Shown in pieces: positions 40,201 through 44,846 of a stretch of DNA of 64,000 nucleotides. Position 1 is the first letter of the stretch. Each line of letters starts with the position of its first letter. The translations under genes and the position numbers were made by a program. This DNA comes from Hyalella azteca (Eukaryota > Arthropoda > Malacostraca > Amphipoda > Hyalellidae): NCBI RefSeq assembly GCF_000764305.2, contig NW_025931949.1, positions 744,001-808,000 of the forward strand, read 5' to 3'. The notes under the pieces were generated by a model. That model was not told the origin of the DNA. It saw nothing but the letters and a program-made list of their open reading frames with translations, and searched no databases.

Positions 40201-43200
40201 ATTTTTTTTTTGTCGAAATTTAACGCATGACCAGAGCATCAGTTGAAAACGCAGTAAATGAATTTAGTTTATATTCATCTCTAATGTCGTTGATGGTTGT
40301 GTTAGGTATGTCTGTCAGTGTGCAGTGTATTTTTTATATTCGTTAACTTAAACATTGTTGGATTCGTTATGCTTTTTATTAGCTATCATTAACTATTTTA
40401 TCGGATTTAAACCATCTCAGAAACGTCGATCGTATGATTTCATCATTACCTTCTCTTTCTCATAATCCAATCTTATTATTTAAATTTTCATTTGTTCGTG
40501 TAAAACGAAATGCTGTTTTTTTTTGTTTCGTCTTGTATTGATTTGCATGATGAACGATCTTAGTATGATCTCAACGACTTGAGTAAGGAAGTGTGTTAAT
40601 CACACTGTAAAGTAAAGGAAATGAGGTTAAGAATCTAATTTGTGGTAATCGTAATATGTTTCTTTGTTTTTTGCCTTTAATAATTGAACGAAATTGGTTA
40701 TCAAAGTCTTGTCATGGATGTTGAATCGATAGTTTCACGCTCGGCACCTCAGAATTTAAACGATTGATTCCAGTAAACTGTTTTGTGTTACCGTTCAGAA
40801 AACCTCACAGGTTTTTTAGAAGCTTCATTGGATACGGCTGCTTCCATGTCGTATCATATCTGTCTTATGTACGTTTATGGTCTTTATCTTGCATTCACAG
40901 CTCGAAATAAATGTATTTTTACAAATTTATTTATAAGCTATCCTGTAACCTAGAACCTCTTAAAATCCGCACGTCTTTGTTATGATGGCTACCATGATAA
41001 TTCCGAGATGAACGGAAGAAAAGTTTTTGTTTCCTTTATAGAATACATAATACTTTGCTCTGTCTTTCGGCAAAAACAGACGAGTGATGTAGGTGTCGTT
41101 TGGTATTTCAGGTACATGCGCTACTCTGCAGTCCCAGATGAGTATGTTTATCTGTGTCGTAATATTTCCTACGTAGATCAGGCACTGGCTCACGTAGCGC
41201 GTTGCCCGCCACCGTGTTCCCAAATATAATATAGTCTGGACGTCAACGTTCTAGCTCTTTACAACTAAATTTTAGCTATTTAGAAATATCTCCCGTGATA
41301 TTTTAGATGGGATAGCTGTCTTCGCTAGTTGGTTAGCAAAAACGCGTCAGTAAAATTGGAGATTCAAGTTTCAAGATTCACTCAGTCTGATTTAATGATT
41401 TCTTTGGTTGAATTTCAATGAATCGCCGGCAATTAGCTGGCAAAACTATTCGTCAGCATTCGATTCCTTTTGTTCTATTACCTGTCGTATTCACTTCAAT
41501 CAATTATTTAGCAGAAATTTCAACACATAGTTCAATCTACGTTCAAAAATTGTAATCGCTGTCATTTCACAAATTCGAAACAAACAACTCAAATGTTGAT
41601 AGCACAATGACTTCCCAAAAAGTTCGCTGCGATTTCTTGCTTGCATTATTTATTGTGTAGCTTGTGCTGGAAGAATAATTTGCTTTATCTTTTTAATTCC
41701 GAGCTAAACTTTGTGAGTATTCTCGAATACACTATTCACTCGTCATTGAACTAACTGACTAATAACATATCCATCACCTTGATTATGAATGATAATTGAT
41801 ATCCAGTATCATCGACAATTCGATGATGTCTCGTATCATCGAATTATCATCGGAGGTTACATGATGATACTGTGCTTGCGTAGCAGCTTTCCTATAACCT
41901 GCGCTCACAAGCACTTCTCTTATTCTACTACTGTTTTTAGCTACTTGCTACAGAACTATTTCTGCTCAAATATCTGCTTTAATAAACTCATTTTCATGCT
42001 ATATAAAATTTAACCAGGCTTCAAAATATACCTTAGAAATATAAATGCATAGCTTCTGAGATAGTGACTCTAAATGTTTGTATTTAACTTATTCTACAAA
42101 TCATATTTGTTTCTTGATTTAAGCGCATTTTCTCGTTTATGAAAAAAATGCGCTATTGTGCTCGCCATGTCCGTCTGGCTGTCTGTTCGTGACTTCACGT
42201 TTTCGTCTACGAGAAAATGCGCTCTCTGCCACTCACTGCAGTGAGTACTGAGTTACATTTTTTATATATAAGTAATTCTTCTCTTGCCACAATATTGATG
42301 CCATGCTGCGTTCTCAGGTACGTGTTCGACCCTGAGCTCGGTGACGGCATTTCGGTCGCGTCGCGGCGCTGCCAAGTGAAGGTTGACTGCATCGGGGCGA
42401 GCAAGGGTCTCTTCTGCGGCCTGTTGGTGCTCGTGTCCACCCTCATCTGCCTTATCCTCTTCTTCGTACTCGTCAACCAGGAAGATCTGCGGCGCCTCGC
42501 CATCTACCTCGCTGACGTGTCGCACTGCGGCATCATGGTCCTCAGCATCGTCGCTATCTTCATTGGATTCTGCAGGTTAGTTATTTTAGTCGAACCTACG
42601 CTGTGATGTGCGACGTTCCACTCATTTAATTCCTTAATTTTGGCACGATTAATCTTAATTTTTCAAATTGTCGTCCGAATCGCAAAACGTTATGAAATTT
42701 TTTACTATATTTTCTATCACATCTCGAAATTGTGTACATTTGCTGTATGTTATGTACCCTGCATATGAACAATTTTCAGCCCATTTTCATAAATTTATTT
42801 CATTTGACAGGGCTCTCGTTCAATCTGGTGTTAGCTTACAGGCGAAACGTGTAGCGACCAACAATCATAGATGCAGTTTTTGTGCATTGTACGTATTATT
42901 TAGTGTGTTCATTAAAGAACGAATTATTATCGTCTTTCCTCACTCGGGATTAAATACCATCATTACATGGGAATTTGCCCGTTATCTTTAGACTCAGATA
43001 TTTGCGTTCATGCAGCATTATTATTTTATTTCTAAATTAATTCGCAACGATTCCAGAGTTCGCCAGCTTCGCTTCCACGGAGAGCGAGAAGAAGAACTCG
43101 ACGACATCCTGCTCATGGTTTCTGCTTTTGGTCTCTTCGCCTACGCCATCTTCTCAGCCGTCGCTGGCAGTCTCTCTGCCTACACTGAAGAACCTAACCT

Positions 43201-44111
43201 TCTCGTGCTAGTCACGTCCAGCCTCTCGATCTTGCAGGCAAGACTTGTTCTATCAACTTTGAAGAGAGATAACCTATTGATTAGGTTTAACAATTTTAAA
43301 ATGTTATATATTTTATTTAATATTAGCAGTTTTTTCTGTATTATCATCTCTTTAAATCTGATACATATTTATTTGAAACCATTGAAGTACGAGGCTGATT
43401 TTTAATGAAACTAAATATTATTATTAATTCTTTTTAATTTCGGAGGCGTTGTTGCGATGTGATCTAATTTTACGAGCCAAATGTCCTAACAAACTCTCTT
43501 CAAATCGTGAATGCTGTCGTATAATTATCGCTTTATGTTCCAGGTTATAATTCAGATGGTGTTCATCAAAGACACCCAGCGACGCCAAGTGCGACTCCCT
43601 GAACACGAACGCACTAAGCCTGGTCGACAAATCATCACCTTCCTCCTCATCTGCAACCTTGCCATGTGGATTGTCTATACCTTCGAGACCCAGAAAGTTG
43701 AAGCAAATCCAGTACAGGTAATAATAATCCCAGCATTTCACAGCTCAAATTGAGGTCCAGCTCGTCAGTTACAGTTGGTGTCACTAACCCCGTGGTAATG
43801 TCAATCTCTAGTAATATCTGTCATATATTCCCTAAGACTATTTGACATCTTGATCTGGCAACTGTAATAAAAAATTCTTCGTAACAATTTGGCATTTCTA
43901 TACATAATTTAATCTTTTAGTTATTTATACGTTTTATCACAAGTCAACAATTTATTAACACCTGTTAAATTTACAGCTTGAGTTCTTCGGCAAGTTGGCC
44001 TGGACAATCCTTTTGCGCTGCACCATTCCCCTGGCTATCTTTCATCGTTTCCACTCGACCGTGGTCCTCGCTGCTATCTGGAAAAACTCGTACAAGTCGC
44101 GTATCGAATGA
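4113..44111 (+). CDS. Otop: Otopetrin proton channel gene, whole locus (multi-exon, two N-termini)
   Basis: Otopetrins are proton-selective channels with 12 membrane helices, used in acid sensing and pH control; that function comes from the family. Seen here: exons 31738-32177 (proximal first exon), 33494-33608, 34194-34298, 35083-35142, 36312-36480, 37036-37196, 37526-37688, 38832-38942, 39827-40001, 42318-42575, 43057-43237, 43544-43717 and 43977-44111. All join in frame with AG acceptors and GT donors (one GC), giving 748 aa plus stop. An optional 30-nt exon lies at 41112-41141. Distal exons 4113-4270 and 4956-5086 replace the proximal first exon in another isoform whose start was not found. 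Motifs LGTMIYNGLEFG, MHMVATNVCVW, SDSAPYLYPF, KPGRQIITFLLICNLAMW and IFHRFHST are typical of the family. Exon third positions are GC-rich against AT-rich introns. The paralog (OtopLa-type or other) was not resolved. Confidence 0.93.
4643..4947. repeat. 18-bp minisatellite decaying towards exon D2
   Basis: Units of GTAACTGATGTAAACAAC are nearly perfect from 4643 to about 4800. They then become increasingly diverged (for example GTAAGTGACGTACCCAAC and GTAACCGCCGTGCTCCAC) until 4947, eight bases before the first base of exon 4956. The single undetermined base (n) of the window is at 4644, at the repeat start. Open frames on both strands here are repeat artefacts because the unit is a multiple of three. 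Confidence 0.9.
4956..5086 (+). CDS. Otop: Otopetrin distal N-terminal exon D2
   Basis: The acceptor CGTGCAG ends at 4955 and the donor CTAA|GTCAGT begins at 5087. The exon encodes 43 residues (LNADGYGSH... ending GGLAKNA) plus two bases, AA. Phase 2 matches exactly the single G that starts the TM1 exon at 33494, giving ...GGLAKNAK-TSSFITLS. The segment has no membrane helix; it is a Ser/Thr/Arg-containing cytoplasmic stretch just before TM1. The intron before it (4271-4955) is largely an 18-bp tandem repeat that decays towards this acceptor. The intron after it is 28.4 kb when this isoform is spliced. The same phase and final AA are used by the proximal first exon at 31738-32177. Confidence 0.78.
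5221..5252. repeat. Perfect 14-bp inverted repeat, 4-nt loop
   Basis: GATCATTATATTGC and its exact complement flank ACTA. The hairpin starts 135 nt after the donor of exon D2. Confidence 0.85.
6936..7067. repeat. Tandem duplication, 74-bp period
   Basis: Two copies contain GTGTTGTTCGAAATAAGG, TTTAGTAA and ATTGACCTTGTT, beginning at 6936 and 7010. Confidence 0.85.
7297..7448. repeat. Dispersed repeat, copy A (second copy at 42117-42266)
   Basis: Shares TTGTGCTCGCCATGTCCGTC, CGTGACTTCACG, GAGAAAATGCGCTCTCTG and CACTCACTGCAGTGAGTAC with the copy near 42.2 kb. The internal CACTCACTGCAGTGAGT is palindromic. It resembles a small non-autonomous mobile element; the family is not identified. Confidence 0.8.
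8821..8977. repeat. Tandem duplication, 79-bp period
   Basis: GTGTGTAG, CGTGGTTTGATTCTC, TATGATATTTATCA and TTGAAATTCAGTTCGAGTT occur in both copies (8821 and 8900). A short GT run precedes them. Confidence 0.88.
10512..10676. repeat. 25-bp G-rich minisatellite, about 6.6 copies
   Basis: The unit AGCTGGCAGTGGTGGTGGGA followed by AGGGC starts at 10512, 10537, 10562, 10587, 10612, 10637 and 10662. One strand has repeated G-tracts. The Trp/Gly- and Pro/His-rich frames across it are artefacts of the repeat. Confidence 0.93.
11011..11045. repeat. Perfect 14-bp inverted repeat, 7-nt loop
   Basis: CAATCTCATAAGCT and its exact complement AGCTTATGAGATTG flank ATTGGAA. Confidence 0.85.
12389..13120. 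mobile_element. Modular inverted-repeat element, copy 1 (internally deleted)
   Basis: Matches 24502-25872 over its full length except for two missing internal blocks. It starts TTTTACCACGTTTTTCTTAG and ends TTTTATACATTTTATTTAG. Internal arms CTGATCTCTGTTTGCTTTCA and TGAAAGCAAACAGAGATCAG are inverted. Relative to copy 2 it lacks about 24841-25154 and about 25322-25648. There is no coding capacity; it is probably a non-autonomous DNA element of unknown superfamily. Confidence 0.8.
13121..15930. other. Intronic stretch, nothing recognised
   Basis: AT-rich, T-rich sequence. Short frames at 13985-14173, 14470-14697 and 15227-15463 have no motifs or splice support. Confidence 0.5.
15931..16147. 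repeat. Tandem repeat, three copies of about 71 bp
   Basis: AAACCTTCGATTT starts at 15931, 16002 and 16073. Each copy ends CAACCTTTTCAAAGGTTGAA or a variant, itself palindromic (CCTTTTCAAAGG). Confidence 0.9.
18453..18611. repeat. Dispersed repeat copy 1 (partner 20235-20390)
   Basis: Shares AAGGGATTCTCAAT, GGGATGCTGGCAGTTA, GCCGTTACCAACAGACTTAT and TTGATGCTCTATTGTGT with the second copy. The short open frame here is not kept in the second copy, so it is not a gene. Confidence 0.88.
20235..20390. repeat. Dispersed repeat copy 2 (partner 18453-18611)
   Basis: Same orientation as copy 1, 1.8 kb apart, with substitutions and small indels. No element ends were identified. Confidence 0.88.
22232..22300. 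repeat. Tandem duplication, 34-bp unit
   Basis: TTGCGGATGAGGGTAAAAGA followed by CGAGAAGAAGGGGG occurs twice (22232 and 22266). It is purine-rich. Confidence 0.9.
24502..25872. mobile_element. Modular inverted-repeat element, copy 2 (longer)
   Basis: Contains a left arm at about 25080-25243 and a right arm at about 25695-25872. These are inverted copies sharing GACCACGTTTTTCATGTGGA, GAAAATAATTTTACGGCAGC and TTTTACAACATCTAAAAC. The core CCACGTTTTT recurs in both orientations at several internal positions (24509, 25105, 25708 and reverse near 25230 and 25835). A perfect 13-bp hairpin, TATCGATGATACG, lies at 24942-24970. No transposase is encoded. It is in the same orientation as copy 1, 12.1 kb downstream. 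Confidence 0.82.
25873..30051. other. Intronic stretch, no exon supported
   Basis: AT-rich with moderate-GC patches at 26280-26500 and 27290-27440. Frames at 28243-28458, 28556-28864 (minus) and 29573-29881 show no recognisable domain. Confidence 0.45.
30052..30478. other. GC-richer block with open frames on both strands, 1.3 kb before the proximal first exon
   Basis: A 128-codon frame on the minus strand (30438-30052) overlaps a 107-codon frame on the plus strand (30155-30478). Neither has a recognisable domain and both fall in the same GC-richer block. It could be an untranslated exon or promoter region for the proximal otopetrin isoform, or chance. Function is unknown. Confidence 0.25.
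31738..32177 (+). CDS. Otop: Otopetrin proximal (alternative) first coding exon P1
   Basis: The ATG at 31738 has A at -3 and G at +4. It opens 146 codons plus AA, then the very strong donor CTAA|GTAAGT. Phase 2 joins the TM1 exon as ...PYPTTPK-TSSFITLS. The protein starts MAEQTVGVATVEG and is Gln-rich (QQQQ near residue 20, QQQQQ near residue 70). A charged, coiled-coil-like stretch (ARAEALKEKEALEDRLERS) lies around residues 98-116, and the end is Pro/Cys-rich. It is predicted cytoplasmic and has no recognised domain. Upstream, CTTTTGTTGGTGTGGCTCAG at 31711-31730 could be an acceptor from an untranslated exon. Alternatively a CATAAAAG motif near 31632 could act as a TATA element; the choice is unresolved. 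Confidence 0.85.
32178..33493 (+). other. Intron P1 to TM1 exon
   Basis: 1.3 kb with GTAAGT donor and TTTTCATCAG acceptor. AT-rich with a GC-moderate patch at about 32620-32830. No further feature seen. Confidence 0.75.
33494..33608 (+). CDS. Otop: Otopetrin exon: TM1 (shared by both N-termini)
   Basis: The acceptor TTTTCATCAG ends at 33493; the donor GAG|GTGAGT follows 33608. One base completes the Lys codon split by either upstream exon. Then come 38 codons (residues 148-185 of the proximal isoform) beginning TSSFITLSMLYATLL. Residues LYATLLIVVCLGFLLSEVL form the first membrane helix and the tail ends VPLYYYE. This is the first exon common to all isoforms and the junction for alternative N-terminus choice. 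Confidence 0.92.
34194..34298 (+). CDS. Otop: Otopetrin exon: TM2
   Basis: The acceptor GATTGCAG ends at 34193; the donor CAG|GTGGTG follows 34298. The exon encodes 35 codons in phase 0-0 (residues 186-220) starting AFFTYLYGGSILFLLYVFC, a clear membrane helix corresponding to otopetrin TM2. A short Gly/Pro/Lys tail (GSGGPPKPKNSQ) then begins the cytoplasmic TM2-TM3 linker. Confidence 0.92.
35083..35142 (+). CDS. Otop: Otopetrin exon: TM2-TM3 linker, 60 nt, symmetric
   Basis: The acceptor CACGGCAG ends at 35082; the donor GAG|GTGAGT follows 35142. It holds exactly 20 codons in phase 0-0, GPHSGQYNVPDYDEYYSNEE, acidic and Tyr-rich. It lies in the cytoplasmic linker between TM2 and TM3, outside conserved membrane segments. 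Because it is symmetric and outside the fold it could be skipped without a frameshift. Splice sites are good and the frame fits both sides, but no homolog of this short stretch is recognised. Confidence 0.75.
36312..36480 (+). CDS. Otop: Otopetrin exon: TM2-TM3 linker and start of TM3
   Basis: The acceptor CGTTGTCAG ends at 36311; the donor TTG|GTTAGT follows 36480. It encodes residues 241-296 plus one base. The first 40 or so residues are a charged, Pro/Thr/Lys-rich linker (SSSQKRKGEEAPGDE, PPKPRKHK). The end, HSHGSFFLRIGAI, is the conserved entry into TM3, which continues in the next exon as AFGLGTMIYNG. Confidence 0.9.
37036..37196 (+). CDS. Otop: Otopetrin exon: TM3-TM4
   Basis: The acceptor TTCTTGCAG ends at 37035; the donor CGA|GTAAGA follows 37196. 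Two bases complete Ala297, then 53 codons reach residue 350. AFGLGTMIYNGLEFGVFLE is the conserved TM3 segment. CHMILRGVNPIAQLVFTFM, then QMYFIFMNAR, cover the loop and TM4. The sequence is strongly otopetrin-like throughout. Confidence 0.95.
37526..37688 (+). CDS. Otop: Otopetrin exon: TM5
   Basis: The acceptor ATTTTACAG ends at 37525; the donor ATG|GGTACG is used after 37688 (phase 1). Residues 351-404 include LNIHKFKVIARFGLMHMVATN and VCVWIRTLVRESLKEI, the hallmark otopetrin TM5 region. It then runs into an acidic loop (SSGEDYMIM). The following exon supplies AG to make Glu405. Confidence 0.95.
38576..38740. repeat. Degenerate pyrimidine-rich TTCCATC repeat before an exon
   Basis: Imperfect repeats of TTCCATCGCTTCCATGTATT and variants end about 90 bp before the acceptor of exon 38832. 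They may reinforce the pyrimidine tract. The overlapping plus-strand frames are not genes. Confidence 0.7.
38832..38942 (+). CDS. Otop: Otopetrin exon: TM5-TM6 loop
   Basis: The acceptor CTCCATAG ends at 38831; the donor GCTG|GTAGGT follows 38942. It completes Glu405 and encodes 36 codons starting GIRRALERNGLLAPN and ending EMQEINDTMVA, plus one base (phase 1). This is the soluble TM5-TM6 loop, which varies in the family. The intron before it ends in a pyrimidine-rich, TTCCATCGCTTCCAT-like repeated tract at about 38576-38740. A slightly different acceptor (AG at 38832-38833) would break the frame, so the TAG acceptor is preferred. Confidence 0.82.
39827..40001 (+). CDS. Otop: Otopetrin exon: TM6
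   Basis: The acceptor GGTTGTGCAG ends at 39826; the donor CCAA|GTAAGT follows 40001. It completes Ala442 and encodes 57 codons plus AA (phase 2). A charged lead (RRLTQEDIMNRSCGR) is followed by the conserved MGSIVSDSAPYLYPF and IIEYSLIAACVLFIMWKHIG, the otopetrin TM6 block. The split codon at the end is Lys with either the next constitutive exon or the 30-nt microexon. Confidence 0.95.
41112..41141 (+). CDS. Otop: Possible 30-nt otopetrin microexon (alternative)
   Basis: The acceptor GGTATTTCAG ends at 41111 and the strong donor GA|GTATGT begins at 41142. The 30 nt start with one base that completes the Lys codon and end in phase 2, so inclusion adds ten residues: SPK-YMRYSAVPDE-YVFDPEL. It and the next exon (42318) both start with GTAC, which could also indicate a small internal duplication. 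It lies in the cytoplasmic loop between the N- and C-terminal halves of the channel, a place that tolerates insertions. No transcript evidence is available here. Confidence 0.5.
   Translation, partial: VHALLCSPR
41817..41845. repeat. Perfect 11-bp inverted repeat, 7-nt loop
   Basis: AATTCGATGAT and ATCATCGAATT flank GTCTCGT, in the intron between the microexon and the TM7-TM8 exon. Confidence 0.8.
42117..42266. repeat. Dispersed repeat, copy B, upstream of the TM7-TM8 exon
   Basis: Homolog of 7297-7448. AGCGCATTTTCTCGT and ACGAGAAAATGCGCT form inverted ends of a roughly 100-bp core. Its right end lies about 50 bp before the acceptor of exon 42318, so it sits in the intron's branch-point neighbourhood. 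Confidence 0.8.
42318..42575 (+). CDS. Otop: Otopetrin exon: TM7-TM8
   Basis: The acceptor GCGTTCTCAG ends at 42317; the donor GCAG|GTTAGT follows 42575. It encodes residues 501-585 plus split codons at both ends (phase 2-2). YVFDPELGDG and a Cys/Arg stretch lead into VDCIGASKGLFCGLL, then VLVSTLICLILFFVLV (TM7) and LADVSHCGIMVLSIVAIFIG (TM8). A dispersed repeat copy lies just upstream at about 42117-42266. Confidence 0.95.
43057..43237 (+). CDS. Otop: Otopetrin exon: TM9-TM10
   Basis: The acceptor GATTCCAG ends at 43056. The exon ends in LSILQ (43237) and is followed by CAG|GCAAGA, a GC donor. It completes Arg586 and encodes 60 codons: VRQLRFHGEREEELDD, then ILLMVSAFGLFAYAIFSAVAG (TM9), then NLLVLVTSSLSILQ (start of TM10). 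Reading through the GC site would add unrelated AT-rich sequence, whereas using it joins LQ directly to VIIQMVF as in the family. Confidence 0.93.
43544..43717 (+). CDS. Otop: Otopetrin exon: end of TM10 and TM11
   Basis: The acceptor TGTTCCAG ends at 43543; the donor CAG|GTAATA follows 43717. It holds 58 codons, phase 0-0 (residues 647-704). VIIQMVFIKDTQRR completes TM10 and a basic loop. KPGRQIITFLLICNLAMW and IVYTFE form TM11, one of the best conserved blocks in otopetrins. The exon ends VEANPVQ. Confidence 0.96.
43977..44111 (+). CDS. Otop: Otopetrin last conserved exon: TM12 and first stop (TGA)
   Basis: The acceptor AAATTTACAG ends at 43976. It encodes 44 residues (705-748): LEFFGKLAWTILLRCTIPLA and IFHRFHSTVVLAAIWKNSYK, then SRIE and a TGA at 44109-44111. 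FHRFHST and IWKNSYK are the usual end of otopetrin proteins, so the conserved fold is complete here. The frame stays open after the TGA for 244 codons (described separately). Confidence 0.95.
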   Translation, partial: LEFFGKLAWTILLRCTIPLAIFHRFHSTVVLAAIWKNSYKSRIE

Positions 44112-44846
44112 GGACGGTGGTGCGGGGCATCAGAATTGGTTCACGATAAATTGGCAAGTAACACACGTCACCTTTGCTCCGGTAAGCACTTCCACCACCA
44201 CCCAAAATTCCAACACGATCATGGCTGCCGAGGAGGAACGACCATGATCTGCTCTTCGTGCTCTGCAGTAGCGTCGCATAACAGCAGCCCGTCACAGCGA
44301 TGCTATTGTTGTCCACATGGGGGACTTTTTAGATCATTGGGCGGTCGTCAATCTTCCTGCTCCACTCGCAACTCTCGATGCTGCAGCAACGGCTTAGCGT
44401 CTTGTCACAATAGCAGCCACATTCTCATGTGCAGCACACCTGCCATCACATGCAATGGCATTGCCATCTCACCCTGTGGCGGCAGTGGCCAATGCAGTCT
44501 CTCTTGCAACGGCCATCCACTGGTATACGCAGCGCATAGTCACTGCAACTCTCGTGGCAACTGCAGCAACTTAAGTAACATTAACTGCAACTCGATCGGG
44601 TCCAACGTTGGTGCTTCGCGCTGCTGCTCTCACAACTCACACTGCGGTACGCTGAATTATTCAGGGAAAAGCAATTCGAGCAACCCTCGTCATGTCTCCC
44701 TAGCTACTGGCGATCCCCTGTACGAGTCTCCCCAGAGGACGAGTGACATGGAACCCATGCTCAGTACTCCTGGAAGCCCTCCTCCTCCTCCTGCCCTTTT
44801 GGACCAACGTTCTGAGCACAAAGTGTCGCTCTTTAGCATCATTTAA
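44112..44846 (+). CDS. In-frame open extension downstream of the otopetrin TGA (readthrough candidate)
   Basis: Directly after the TGA at 44109-44111 the same frame is open for 244 codons until TAA at 44844-44846. The sequence is rich in Cys (23), Ser, Asn and His, with motifs HFHHHP, RCYCC, SRCCS, NCSNLSNINCN and a Pro-rich end SPPPPPALL before KVSLFSII. Codons mostly end in C or G, like the upstream exons, and composition drops to AT-rich right after the TAA. A poly(A) signal lies about 70 nt further on. The stop context is GAA TGA GGA. It could be translated by stop readthrough, by a splice form that removes the TGA, or not at all (3' UTR). No homologous domain is recognised, and a cytoplasmic tail is expected if translated. 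Confidence 0.5.
   Translation, partial: GRWCGASELVHDKLASNTRHLCSGKHFHHHPKFQHDHGCRGGTTMICSSCSAVASHNSSPSQRCYCCPHGGLFRSLGGRQSSCSTRNSRCCSNGLASCHNSSHILMCSTPAITCNGIAISPCGGSGQCSLSCNGHPLVYAAHSHCNSRGNCSNLSNINCNSIGSNVGASRCCSHNSHCGTLNYSGKSNSSNPRHVSLATGDPLYESPQRTSDMEPMLSTPGSPPPPPALLDQRSEHKVSLFSII

Noticed and set aside
44109..44111. TGA as a selenocysteine codon
   Set aside because: The conserved protein ends here, and otopetrins are not known selenoproteins. I saw no clear SECIS-like structure by eye; readthrough or alternative splicing is simpler.
43978..44247. 89-codon plus-strand frame overlapping the last exon
   Set aside because: Wrong frame relative to the conserved TM12 sequence; a shadow.
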